From assembly GCA_027946365.1 (NCBI GenBank), contig JAPEUQ010000008.1, forward strand, positions 1,240,001 through 1,304,000: a DNA stretch of 64,000 nt, read 5' to 3'. Made by a program: the position numbers and the translations under genes. The notes under the pieces are model-generated. The model saw only the letters and a list, made by a program, of their open reading frames with translations, did not search any database and was not told the DNA's origin. Shown in pieces: positions 23,621 to 35,502 of this stretch (positions within the stretch are counted from its first letter, which is position 1; every line of letters begins with the position of its first letter). The DNA comes from Kalmusia sp. IMI 367209 (taxonomy: Eukaryota > Ascomycota > Dothideomycetes > Pleosporales > Didymosphaeriaceae).

Positions 23621-24265
23621 ATGGCCGATTCACTTGCTGCATTCAGAGACGGGAGAAGCGGACAACTTCGAAAGCTTGCGGAAGAGCATTTCCAACATGA
23701 GTACGATGGTATGGGTTTGTGATCGGAATAATATGACTGACGTGTTACAGCTTGAACCAATCCGATCGCGACATTGTTCGAAGCGCTGCTGGCAAGGTTT
23801 CGACACATGCGAAAGTGGGCTCTCTGCTGGGCCTAGCGTTCGGTGTATACTGCGCTGTCAGGTTACGATCAATGCGCATGGCCTATTTCAATGCTTTCAG
23901 AGCGATGGAGAAGCCGGTGGAAGTGAGATTCGCTGACGGTCGGACCGGTATGTTCTAGCGCTATTCGTGGACGTGCTTTCTTCCTGACCATCATTATAGA
24001 ACCAATCCCAGATATCACGAATAAACTTGCACCGTCCAAGTGGAGTGATGCAGCAACGTACTTTTTTTTCTCCCTCGGCGGTCTCTTCCTCGGTGGCGAG
24101 GCTGGCTTTCTGAGCGGCACCGCCTCCGCATCGCGAACTATCACCAAGGACCCTGAAGCCAAAGAGCGAATAGAAAAGGCTTTCAAAAATTATCGCATTG
24201 ATGCGATGAAGCAAGAAATACAACAGTTAGAGGGAAAGAACAAGTTCGAACAGTTATTCACTTAA
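23621..24265 (+). CDS. Two-helix membrane protein of unknown function
   Basis: Three exons (23621-23700, 23751-23947, 24000-24265) give 180 aa. The first junction is fixed by phase: a GTACGA donor after QH joins to DLNQSDRDIVRSAAGKV. Two hydrophobic segments are clear: VGSLLGLAFGVYCAV (about 45-60) and ATYFFFSLGGLFLGGEAGFLSG (about 110-130). The second has the GxxxG spacing of packed helices. Between them lies RMAYFNAFRAMEKPVEVRFADGRT, and the C-terminus is charged and probably coiled. Unnamed fungal proteins of this size and layout occur widely in ascomycetes; a mitochondrial or ER location is possible but not shown. The run of T in exon 3 codes for Phe-Phe-Phe. Confidence 0.75.
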
Positions 24266-24943
24266 TGAAACATTAGGCCGGCGAAGCCTGAAAGGCTGGG
24301 ATAGCAACTCCATGTTTGGCCTATTTTATGTCCATGTTTCTTTGAGCATATTGAATTCAATTGTACATAATTTTTTTTTTCGGCTGATACAACATATTCT
24401 AATACTCTTGCCAATAGTCGCTAAAGTTTTTGACAAGACCAGTTTCTTTAACAATCTTGCTTCTAACAGATGGTAGGCTATGTCACTTTCTAGGCGCTCA
24501 TGGGAGTCAGCTCATCCATCAATTACGTGAATACCATGCCCCCAAGACAGGCCGGTATCCGATCGGCCACGCAATCTCTGGCTGGATCGCCAGTAGCTGA
24601 AAGCTTGACCCCTGGATTTGTGGGGCGATCGACGTCATATCCTGTTGGTGGAAATCTGTGATACACTTTGTTAAGAACATCAAGCGCGTAGGGTACTACA
24701 TTTCAGCTGTTCCGGTCAATATTTTTCTCATTGTCTTTCTTGTGTGGTTGAGATTTCTTTAGCGACACTCCGCGAGTACACATTGATTTGCAGCGCATCA
24801 CTTGGCAAACCCCCATTGATTTCAAGGGTCAAGGACTCCGCTGCAGGCCTACAAACACAGTATATATTTACCAAATTCGGCCCCTTTGAGCTCAGTGAAC
24901 CAAGTCAGACATCTGTGGACAACACTGTCAACAAAGGGCCACC
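24266..24943. other. Intergenic, promoter side of PLC-X gene
   Basis: About 680 bp without a supported gene. A run of T (about 24371-24380) lies in the presumed 3' untranslated region of the preceding gene. Confidence 0.45.
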
Positions 24944-26339
24944 ATGAAGGAGTCACTACTCCGCCTTCTATGGCTCGCGAGCCTAGTCATAGCACAGCTA
25001 GAAAGTTCCTCCGTCGAGATCGTCACGTTCACGGGGAGCAGTGCCAGCCTTTCAGCAGGCGAGGCACCCGCAGCCACTGTACCCTCAGACTTCGATGGAA
25101 GCACGATCGCGACTGCCAGCGTAACAGGCACAGCATCACGAAGCACAGGCGCTTCGAACGCCACAGATTCCATTGTATCATCCGAAGCGACTTATACACA
25201 GCTGGTAGGTGGAACGCGTACATCGAGTGTCCTTAATGGGAACGCAACAGCGAGCACATCCACCGCTACTGCACCAGTGAATACTCAACCTTGCAACAAC
25301 TATCCCGAATTTTGCGATCGGAAATACAGCAATATCACCGAAGTCTGCGCGCACAACAGTCCCTTCGTTCGCCCACGAAACGTCGCCTCAAATCAAGAAC
25401 TCAGCGTAATCCAGCAGCTTAACGACGGCATCCGCATGTTGCAAGGACAAGTGCACTATGTAAATGGAACGCTCTACTATTGCCACACCTCTTGCGACCT
25501 TCTCAATGCCGGCACTGTCGAAGACTACCTCCGTACCGTCACGCAGTGGGTCGCGGCGCACCCTTTTGACGTTATCACCATCATATTCGGAAATTATAAT
25601 TACCAGGATGAAGATGATGATGGGAATCGCATCGTCACAGCAACCAATTTCGCCGAGCCTATTGAAGCCTCAGGCCTGTTGCAGTACATCTACCACCCGC
25701 CTAAAACCGCCATGACGCTCGATGATTGGCCCACACTTGGAGAGTTGATTATTTCTGGCAAGCGCGTCATCACATTCATCGACTACGGTCCCAACACTAC
25801 AGAGGTGCCATACTTGCTGTGGGAGTTCTATAACATGTGGGAGACACCATTCAGTCCTACAAGTGAGAATTTTACATGCGAGATACAGCGTCCGGATGGG
25901 CTCAGCGAGAACAAGTCTTACGAAATGATGTACATGGCAAACCACAATCTCAATGTGCAGGTCAGTATTGCGGGGGCGGATCTATTGATTCCGAACACTG
26001 CGGATCTGAATGAGACGAATGGGGTAAACGGTTCAGGGAGTTTGGGGGAGATGGCGGATAAGTGCGCCGGTATGTCGTTCTCTCAAGATAATGGGTATTG
26101 CTAACTCACTTTCAGGCATCTGGGATCGGCCACCAAATTTCCTCCTCGTAGATTACTATAATCGCGGCTCCCCGATGAGCGGCTCGGTGTTTGAGGTCGC
26201 TGCGCGTGCAAATAATGTTACGTACAGCCGAGAGTGCTGTGGGAAGAACAGTGCTAGTCCAGCTGCCTTCCTCGAGTCGCCCTCGTTTATGCACTCGGCG
26301 TTAGTAATCATCGCAGTCGCAGCAGCATTGATTATCTAG
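24944..26339 (+). CDS. Secreted PLC-like phosphodiesterase (PI-PLC X type), probably GPI-anchored
   Basis: Two exons (24944-26069 and 26116-26339) give 449 aa. The N-terminus (LLRLLWLASLVIAQLES) is a signal peptide. A Ser/Thr/Ala-rich stalk runs to about residue 115. The TIM-barrel phosphodiesterase follows, with the two expected catalytic histidines in VCAHNSPFV (His137) and GIRMLQGQVHYVNG (His171). The usual pocket elements come next: PFDVITIIFGNY, GKRVITFIDYG, and near the end FLLVDYYNRGS. The C-terminus is hydrophobic (HSALVIIAVAAALII) after a Ser-rich stretch, as in GPI-anchored surface proteins. Proteins of this fungal family are related to bacterial phosphatidylinositol-specific phospholipase C, but their substrates are mostly untested. 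Many N-x-S/T sites fit a secreted protein. The intron is 46 nt. Confidence 0.88.
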
Positions 26340-26632
26340 CCTCATCCGGGATTCTGATAACTCGGTGATCACATAATATTCAAGACATTACATGGTAGGT
26401 ACACTATAAGGTCAGTGTCGTTGCTTAAATTTAGCTTATGAAGCATTTGCTGGCGTTACACATATGTTTTTAATGTATTAGTTCTCTCATACTAACGTAT
26501 GGATTAAAGATGCTAATTCAAGAAATTCACCATGTTCATTACTTAGCGCCAGTGCCACCACAAGAACCTCAAGATATGAAAAGATTGGAAAGACTGCTTA
26601 GTCACAAGTGGAGAACAGCATATGAAAGGAAT

Positions 26633-28480
26633 TCATGTCCAAAGCGACAACACCGGTATCACTAACGAAGCGAAGAGGCTGACATGAATACCCGATCCTT
26701 TTCTTGTAGCTGCACTAGGCTGATATGTCGAGATCGCTCTCCCGCTTTCACTAGACACCATTGTTCCTGAATATTCGCTAGTCGTTTCTGCAATCCCAAT
26801 TGTACTTCCTGCAATTATGATGGAGTCGCCTTCTTGAGGAAGTGAAAATGGAACGCCATCGATTGTTGCCACTCCACCTGGCGCAAGTGTCTGTCCATCT
26901 GGAAGCACAACAACAAGACTGGAAGGAAGAGCCGTCACCTGAGACATGAGTCGTGCGATCGATGCTGGGGCATGAACTGATGGCAAGAAATTTGACGTAG
27001 TGCTGAGCAGAAGCGTGTTCGAACCGATGAACAACTTCTTTGCTTCGGAGTTTAACGATATTTCAAAGTCGTTGATCTTGGTCTGGTACCCCGGCTCAAG
27101 CAAGTTGACTAGTTGCGGTATTGACAATGAAAGTCCAAAATTGGGTGAAGACGTTGGCTTGAGGCCTGTCGTTCCTCCTCCTCCTCCAGTCACGAAACGG
27201 CTAGCTACACTGTTGACCAATGGAGTATTTTGATGTGTATCTTGACGGTCTGCTGATTGTTCCAAACCAGATTGGTGTTGCTCAGGTGGAAAAGAAGGGC
27301 TCATGTCGACGCTTGAATGTAGCGGTATCGTGGTAGCTTTAGGTAGATTCAAGTTGGGTAGAGCATTCGGAGATATGGATTTGATGGCTAAAATCGTTGG
27401 ACTTGACGGTGAGTTAACAATAAAATTTCCACGCCGCTAGGAACTCACTTCAAACCAGAACCAACTAAAGTAGGTTCCATACTTTGTGTTGGACCCGGAT
27501 CGACAGAATCTACCGGATATAAGCCTGTCTCCAAGAGCGTCGTGACAGAGGTCAAGAAGGCATAGTCATAGGCCGCACTAGGGATGTGCGGAATCCAACC
27601 CGGAGGTGGTTGGTCATCTCCACAATCTATCATGCTTGTCGAAGTACGATTTATGCACACCGAAGCCGTCAAAGTGAGATTGGTCGATTCAGAAGGAGTT
27701 AATGATGACCAATGGTACCTGCGATATCAATGAGCCGAGCTACACTTGATGAGAAGATGTTGGAAGATGTACCTTGTGCTATTTGCAGGCATTCCTCGTT
27801 TCAATTCAGGCCATCCGACGCAGGATTGTTCACAAGATGTAATCGTCATACCATGGTTGAAAGGGGTAAGGTGAACAGTTAACATGCAAGTGACTGTATG
27901 ACTCTTGGGGGGACAAGACATCTCCTGACATTGTACTAAAGACTCGTCAGTTCGATTCATAATGACTGTAAAGGTTTTGAATAACCTAATTCCAATACAC
28001 TGAGTAGAGATATTATGGAACGCAATCCATAGAGCCGCCGTTCTAGCCACTGTTCGATTCGACCCATGTCTTCCGAGAGGTGGTAATTTTGTGAAGGTGC
28101 AAAGTAATAGTGCTGCTCACGGATCAAATAAAGACGGGCTATTTGGCAGTTTCTTATAATTTTTGAGCACATACACTTTCTGAGCTAAGCGATGTACTAG
28201 TAAATAAGGCAAAGCATCTGTTGTTGCTATTTTTATCAGTTTCCAGTGGTGCTGCCTTCTTGGTACTACATTGAACCGTTCACCCTCTGATTCATTGGTT
28301 GAAATCAAATGAAGGCATATGCTGATTCTCAAATATATAAGATCCTGCGGCTGTTGGAGTTAAGTTCTTTGGTGCTATCAGTTCTGATTGGATGAATCCT
28401 CTACACCGAGTACCTGTGTATATAAGCTCAGACCAAGAAAACAGGGCGAAGAAAAGGCGGCCTCCGTAAAGTCTAGACAT
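26633..28480 (-). CDS. Cys-containing cell-surface protein, probably GPI-anchored
   Basis: Five exons (28480-28414, 28286-28121, 28042-27773, 27718-27449, 27401-26633) keep phase throughout and give 513 aa. The family is unknown. The N-terminus (SRLYGGRLFFALFSWSELI) could be a weak signal peptide. Residues about 85-170 contain several cysteines and N-glycosylation sites (VQCQEMSCPPKSHTVTCML, SCEQSCVGWPEL). A glycine run (FVTGGGGGTTG) precedes a Ser/Thr-rich C-terminal half with LVVVLPDGQTLAPGGVATID and GDSIIIAGSTIGIAE, short repeats common in fungal surface proteins. The tail KGSGIHVSLFASLVIPVLSLWT fits a GPI-attachment signal. The last two thirds are well supported; the first two exons and the GTACTC donor are less certain. 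It is divergent from the protease-fold gene with a 116-bp gap. Confidence 0.55.
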
Positions 28481-28596
28481 TTCTTCAACCTGAAAGCAGT
28501 AACTAAAAATCCATTGTTTCTATTCCTCTATCAAAACCTCTGTCGAACTTTCACGTATAGCACGTGTATAATAGGACCATCCCTCGCTAGTGCGTC
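28481..28596. promoter_or_regulatory. Compact bidirectional promoter region
   Basis: Only 116 bp separate the predicted start codons of two divergent surface-protein genes. The gap holds a perfect CACGTG palindrome at 28561-28566, the core E-box bound by basic helix-loop-helix factors. It overlaps a TATAATA run at 28567-28573, about 25 bp before the plus-strand ATG. A shared control region is likely by arrangement; the factor is unknown. Confidence 0.5.
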
Positions 28597-30293
28597 ATGA
28601 GCGCACTCCCACCACCTTTGAGTCTTGATCCGTCGGGAGACTGGTTGGGGAATGATGGATCATGGTCAACGTAGGTATTCATGAAAGATATGTCTGTGAA
28701 CATGAGTACTAAATATCTTGCTCAGTTTCATCATACAAGCAGGCTCACCACCCCAAACGTTTCAAGTTCTTCCGACAATGCAATATCCGACGCTGTTGCT
28801 ACCCATTTCTGATGAATGCAACCTCTTATTACCGAACGCAACAGCCTTTTGCGGAAGTTCTCGTGGTGCTCTTCCCTTTGCACAACGCTCCAGTCCTGGA
28901 TTTCAACATAACATGTCGTCGACGTGGAAGGACAGTGGATTGTACGAGCTAGGGTTTGACAGAGAAGCAGGCGTAAGAGGCAATGGATTGATAGGATCTG
29001 ATACCGTGCATGTCAATAACATCATATTGGACCATCTTGCTATTACAGCGTATGCTTCGCCAAATATTTGGATTGCGCAAATGGGTCTGTCTCCAAAGTC
29101 GCTTCTTTTCACAGAATCGATGAGCGCGCCTTCATTGTTGAATAGTCTAAAGCTCAACGACAGCATACCGAGCCTTTCATACGGTTACCAAGCCGGTGAG
29201 TCAATCTGGAGTACTCAAAGCGCATCAGATATATGCTCATCATATATCAGGTGCCGCGTATCGTAACACCAAGGTACCTGCCTCACTTACTTTAGGTGGT
29301 TACGATCGATCTAGAGCTGGCGAACCCGTCGTGATTCCCATTAGCATCGATCATGCTCGGCCGCTAACAATCGGTGTTCAAAGCATAATCGCCACAGACA
29401 CGATGCAAGGCACACTCTCACTCACTGACGAGGACAGTTTTATGGCCCCAATTGACTCGTCGATTGCCGAGCTGTGGCTACCTTCGTCAGTGTGCCAAAG
29501 ATTTGCAAACGCTTTCGGATTACAATATCTCGAGCGTAGCAACCGCTATATTATCAACGATACTACAAGAAGCAAGCTTCGCAGTCTCTCTCCATATGTG
29601 ACATTTACAATTGGTAGTAGTATGATTGGAGGCAACGTGATACAATTACAGTTTCCGTACACGTCATTTGATCTTCAAGCGAGCTATCCGGTCTTTGCGA
29701 ATACAACGAATTATTTCCCACTTCGAAGAGCTGTAAATGAAAGTCAATACAGAATTGGAAGAGCTTTTCTCCAAGAGGTCTATCTCGTTGTCGACTATGA
29801 GCGGAATACCTTCAATGTTAGCCAGGCCAATTTCGAGTCCCCAATGCCAGAAAGCGAGATAGTCACAATCCATCCAGTGACGGACGAGAATACAACTCGA
29901 GCAGATTCTCGACTCTCAACCAAAGCAATCATCGGTATCATCATAGGATGCGTTGGCGTATCGTGCATCTTTAGTATGACGCTTCTGGGGTGGCTCAGGC
30001 GCCGACGCCGACGCCGACGCTCGCAATCGGCACTCCAGGAAAATTTCGCATATGAGATCAAACCAGATACATCGAGATTACAAGAGTTGGGGAACCCCTC
30101 AGCTTCGGAATTGAGAAGTAGTGAAATCCAAGAGCTACCTCAAGAGATTCCAGAGCTACCAGAAGTAGAAAGTCAGAAGCTACCTGGTTCTCTGTCAGTC
30201 AACAGTACGAATACGGCCATGTTTGAAGATAAGGTGAAATGTGATATATCCGACCACTTCCTGCATGAGATGTCGACGGACTCGCTAAGATAG
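28597..30293 (+). CDS. Transmembrane aspartic-protease-fold protein with damaged active site
   Basis: Three exons (28597-28670, 28726-29195, 29251-30293) give 528 aa. The body is a pepsin-like (A1) fold: LPPPLSLDPSGDW and WSTFIIQAGSPPQTF at the start, the core ASLTLGGYDRSRAG, and IGRAFLQEVYLVVDYE near residue 375. Where pepsins have the first catalytic DTGS, this sequence has a LLLPISDECNLLLP region with no Asp-Thr/Ser-Gly. The second site reads IDSSIAELWLP, so an Asp remains but the Gly is lost; it is probably not a protease. One membrane helix (AIIGIIIGCVGVSCIFSMTLLGWL, about 407-430) is followed by eight arginines and a roughly 95-residue cytosolic tail rich in Glu/Leu/Pro. No signal peptide is visible at the chosen ATG, so a 5' exon may be missing. 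A receptor or adhesin role is inferred. Confidence 0.8.
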
Positions 30294-30675
30294 AGCGAAT
30301 GACACTCATGTATGGAGCGCGCAAGAGTGGGTAGCATGCTTCTCAAGAACAGGCGAGGATCATTCGAAGGGGCAAGTACGAGCTAGGTATAAATTCAACG
30401 AATATTCCTGTAATTAGAGTTCGCGTAGGTTTACAGTGCTTAGAGGAAAGTGATGGCGGAAAGGCACACTATGCTGGGGAATTTATTTTGTGAGGGAGGG
30501 GACTGAAAGACATCTGATGGTAGCAAGCATTGGTAATAAGTTTCTATTAAATAATGGATAATGGAAGTCAGTAATTTGGTCATCGAAAGCGGGTGGGATC
30601 CTTTCTGGAGTGAGCGAGGGAAGGAGCATTGCAAATTGTAAATGACGTACAACATTGACACATCGATTTCATTGT
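30294..30675. other. Intergenic between convergent genes
   Basis: About 380 bp between the protease-fold gene and HET protein 1, which end toward each other. Nothing beyond presumed 3' untranslated regions is visible. Confidence 0.5.
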
Positions 30676-32819
30676 TTATACAAGAGTCAAAATCGAGGTT
30701 TGCGCCATATCCATGACTATTTTCATCGCAGTCGCTTTAGGAAACGGTGGAAACGCGAGAAGACCAAAAAATCCTACGTGATTTGTATCAACGACGACGA
30801 ATCGCCCAATTCTTCGATAATAGTGATCAACTCCCGGTACAGACTCTAAAATGATCCCTTCAAGAATGACCACAGATTCTCCTGACAAATTTGCCGCTTC
30901 AGTCCCATTTTCATCTACCACACGCCGCAAGGTCGACCTGAGAGGGAGGAGGCACAGTTGCTGTCCTTTAACAAAGGTAACATCAGTAGTATCCGGTAGG
31001 ACGTAGAATGTTGGCGGGAAGTCCATTAATTTTATGGAGTTTGCATCCTGATGAATTGTCTGACGACCCTCTTGGATAATGGCCCTAGTCAAACATCCTT
31101 GTAGCTGTATAGATCCGGATACTTGCTGCCAGCCCTGAGACGCTTGATGTATCTCAAGCTTGGCTTCGATAATTTTGATCAAGTCATCATCTCGTGGGAA
31201 ATTGATCTGTTGTGGGGATACGGGTGAATCTACTGCGGCCCACGACCACGAAGGTGCCCGGAAGCGGTTCTTTGGTCGAGCAACCGGATCAGTAACAACC
31301 CAGTTCAGCCCTTCAGTAAATCGTGATCTCCACATTCCTGCAAGATAATCATCACCAATGTGTCTCTCAAACATCTTTGCTATCCCTGACATGGCGATCA
31401 GTCGGTCATCTGGGTGTGTCCATGCACACCGCGAATAAGTCTTGACCAAATGCATCCATTGTTCGTAAATTTCCGCTCTCATTAGTTTCTTCTCTTCGCC
31501 TTTCTCTGGAAGCCCAGATGTACGGGTCTTTGAATCAAAGAATGCCCAAAGCGTCTTCAAGCCGCGAGAATAATGCACTTCGGTTGGAAATGGAGACCAA
31601 TTGGGAAATGTCTCACACTTATTCATTTCGAAGCATTCCCAGACAATTTGGCTATGCGAAAAATGAAGCACTCTCGGCGACAATACTCGCTCCTGAAATA
31701 CCCAGCCACGATCGGTGAGTGGGCCATACGTCAGCCGATTCATGTAGAACTGGTCCCACATCTCAAATACCATGCTTTTACCACTGGGAAGATCAACACT
31801 GATCTTCCCGAAGTGCACTTCCTCAGGCTTACGGGGTCGAAAGAGGCCTCCTTCAGGGTCTTCCGACGCAGATGCGACAATGTTGCAGGATGAATTTGCA
31901 TAGACGTCATGCATGCGGATAGATTCTTGCGCCCAATCTTCTGAAGAGTCTTGAATTATACATAGAGAGTCAATCCATACATATCTGATGGAAAATCTTC
32001 GTGCAATAATGATGGAGTCCCTGAAGGTCTTGGGGAGGCTGGTAATTGGAAGGCCTCTGCGAAATTTGTCGATCGTTGAATTGAGGAGGAGCACAGTTGG
32101 ATTCCGAGCCCACCGATAACTCAAGGTGAGATAATTGGGAGAATCTGCCATGTCATTTGGATATAGGCAAAGCTTCCAGGTATCGTCTTCCCTCGTGCCG
32201 ATGTCGATCAACCGGGACGGTGTGTATTTGTCCATTGATCGTAGTTTCTTGCAGGTCTTGTGGGAGTCGCTACAGACTTTGTACCATTCATACGCCTGAT
32301 CATGCACTTTAGGTGAAGCTGTACTGCTCTGGAAGTCTATATCAGTCTTGGTTTTATTCGAATTTCCGCCGCCTATGTTCCCCTATCCGTAAGCAAGAGA
32401 TTTTTCTTCTCATCAGTCTCGAATTAAGGTTTCAACGTACCATCAGCATTCTTAAACAAACAAAAGACGTTACCTCTGTAATCGAGATCCTCTACGTCCA
32501 GATAGTCTATATCAAACTCTAGGTATATGATATGCCAGTAGATGGCTCCATACCACTCTGGTGCCCACGGTCGGCGGTGTAGATAGCAACTGAAAGGGTA
32601 CCATTTCTGGGACCCAGACTCCCAACCTACAAGACACTGGTCGCTAATAGAGTTCCAAAGCTTGGCACAGAAGAAGCACCCGTAAGTCGCTGCATCTCGA
32701 AAGTCGGTGAACGTGGCGTGGTGCGCGCTCTTTTCGCCTAAAGATTTCGAAAGGATATCCTCAACATGGGATTGCACTGTGTTGAGACAGGCAGAGCAAA
32801 GCTTGCTAGGACTTGACAT
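30676..32819 (-). CDS. HET-domain protein 1 (heterokaryon incompatibility type)
   Basis: Two exons (32819-32441 and 32306-30676) give 669 aa. HET domains trigger cell death when genetically unlike hyphae fuse and are thought to be an innate-immunity-like system. The three conserved blocks are present: YLTLSYRWARNP (about 185-196, with Arg-Trp-Ala replacing the usual Cys-Trp-Gly), RYVWIDSLCIIQDSSEDW followed by ESIRMHDVYANSS, and TDRGWVFQERVLSPRVLHFS. The N-terminal 130 residues hold LCSACLNTV and YGCFFCAKLW, a paired-cysteine pattern common in this class. C-terminal residues after about 420 are unassigned. The intron is 134 nt with a GTACGT donor. The start was set at ATG MSSPSKLCSAC. Confidence 0.88.
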
Positions 32820-35502
32820 CGGGTATATTGATCTCTTGATCTTTTCAGACAATCGAATTGACTCGAAAGAAAAATTACTAAAATGGTGAATTATGATCTT
32901 GCTCTTACATTCTTTACGCTCGGTCGCTATTTATTTGGGTATAGCGATGAGTGCTGTAAATGGTAAGCAAATCAAGTAGCAATGGAAGAATAAATAAAAA
33001 GGTCCAGCAGAAATACGTATTGTATGTGAATTCATACTGCGATGATGGAGCCTGGTGCTCCGCCACCCCCACCTCGTATTCCAAACCTTGTCCCTCAATG
33101 GCGCTTAGACAGCATGCACCTTTTTTTCAGGCAGGGAGGTCAAAACGATGGCAGAATTACAGGCGCGTTATCGAAAGATCTGGAAATGTTGAGAACAGAA
33201 GTGGGATAAAAGGGATACCCTCACACGCTTCGCGGACACGACAAAAGCGTCTTCAACCTCACTGATCAATGTCGACCTATCAAAGGAGCGACTGAAACTG
33301 AAGCATTGATTTCCAATGATGAGCCTCATCAACAATCAATCTGCTTTGCGCGACTTGCCCTCAGCAAGTACTGACGATGAAGTAAGAAACGATCCCGTCT
33401 AAGCCATAGGCAGGACCTAGATCGAATTCATTCTTCCCACATAATGGATGATAAACGCTTTCGGGACCGGACGCTCCAAGAAACCATGTTTCAGGATGAT
33501 TTGCAAGTTGACGTCTCCCATGATTTTCCAGAAAGGGAGATTTTAAAGATCCAGTTCTACTTCAGGTCATAGTAGTTTGTTACTCACTGTCTGTTTGTGA
33601 TATCCGTGCTAGGAGGCATTTGTACCCTCAGAGCCGAGCACCACACCAAGGAATGGCGTGTATAAAATATGATTTCAGACCTCCCGTCCATCGTTGCTGG
33701 AAGAAGTGTAGACACCGCATCCGACTCGATCCCTTCCTTTTCGTTCGTGCTGCTTTTAGACCCTCCATATATATACTGATCGGAACATCTTTTGCGAACC
33801 GGACACCACCCAACCCATTACTCTTGAGTTTGTAGCCTGTGGTTCCTCCATAATCGCCTTGTAAGCGACCTTTTCAAGCTCACTTTCAGTTCCCACTGAT
33901 GATCGATGCCATTTTGTTCCGCTCATTTCCCTGTACCAACACAGTTTGAGAAAGCACCACACCAATCCATCCTAGGAGCTGGCCTGCGTTTTAGTCTTCT
34001 ACCGGACCAATCCCTGCATATTATATCTGACAGAGAGTTTCGATCGACCACATTGTCATACCCATCATTTTGACACAACCACCAGGTGCACCCACATGCA
34101 CCGGCGACGGGGAACTTTTTAGACAAGGAAGAAAGTGGCCCAAGCAGTCAAATGTAGATATCAAAGTCACGAACCTCATCCGCCGTGATCCATTGTTATT
34201 CAGACAAAGACCAAGGTGTCACATAAGCCTGTCGTGTAAGTCTTTTCGACATCGACCCGGACCACACACATTCGTTTCGTCGAGGAGTTTTCGCACAAGC
34301 CAGAGAGCCGCACGGCGCCCGATCCACATGTTTCCTTATTCGTCTTGTTCCGTTCCGCGCCCAGGCCACCACATGTGCTCATGTACTCGTCCCTTGGACA
34401 ACGGGCAGAGCCACACATTAGTGACTGTAATCTCAAATTCTGACAACTGCCCAGGTAAAAGTTATTATCCCCGTGCATCCAACCGCGGAACCGACACGCC
34501 CGAAGACATTAATTCATACTCTACGATTTATCATTTTCCACCAGGAGATACGTTCTTGTATACAGAAGGGAACCTCCTGAGCACCCACCACGCCCCGCGC
34601 ATGAGCTAGACCGTAGAGTCTTTGAGAACCACCCGACGCCTTGGTCTTACTGCGAAGCTTTGAGAGGGCACCGAAGGCATGGCTCTGAGCAAAGCAAAGC
34701 ATGTTCGACGTCGACCGAGCCCGCACATGATGTTTCGCTAGACTCGCTTTTGGCGAAGGGTAAATGTCCCACGATTGATAAGCTTGACCATTGTAGATGC
34801 TTCAAGGGCTGGAGATGCATGTCTGGAATATTCAATTTTATCCAGCGGACGGAGAGGCGCATGACGGGCAGGAATTGGTATTTTGGACAACTGTCGGAGA
34901 AGCGATTTTGTTTTTCGAAAGGTTGCTTTTAGACGAGGTGCGAAGCGGCAGTGCAGTGTGCAGGAGAAACGGCTCAGGACGGAGTTTTTATAACCCCCTT
35001 ACCATCCTACTTTCTCGCGCTCCTCCAACGCGATCATGCACATCATCACCAGCCTTCACGTAGCAAAACGGACAAGGCAATCACGTAGGCAGTATGGATA
35101 AGATGTGATAAACATAACTTCATGAATTACTCCGCCAATCGGCCGTGTCTATCATGTCTACAAGGCAAGGGTCTATCCCAGGCCAAGGAGCGGGTATTAC
35201 TTCTATAACGCCGTGTCCAGAATGCTTTTGCGTACGCCTGCTAATCGACTTTTTTTGAGAGAAACAAAAGCCCCGAATCTAGAAACGAGTAGAGAGCGGG
35301 AAGAGGGGAGCACACCGATGTCTGTACCCAGCCCGCGTGTCCAGAGAGAGGAGGTGCGAAGTGAGGATGGAAGATGCATGGGATGCATAAGAAGTGCTCG
35401 CTGAACGCGTAGACAAAAAAGCGAGTCCAAACACGCTTTCACGACCCAAGGGCAGAAAGTGCGGAGAAGGGGAAGATATAGACCAGACGGAGGGCGGACC
35501 GT
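32820..35502. other. Gene-poor spacer, 2.7 kb
   Basis: The largest spacer in the window. A plus frame at 34070-34609 (179 codons) is Arg/Ser/Pro-rich without domain, signal peptide or splice support, and frames on the other strand are equally open, so I do not call it. The stretch near 32900-33000 is AT-rich. No transposon ends or terminal repeats are visible. Confidence 0.4.

Noticed and set aside
34070..34609. Plus frame of 179 codons in the 2.7-kb spacer
   Set aside because: Low-complexity Arg/Ser/Pro content, no signal peptide, no domain; opposite strand equally open.
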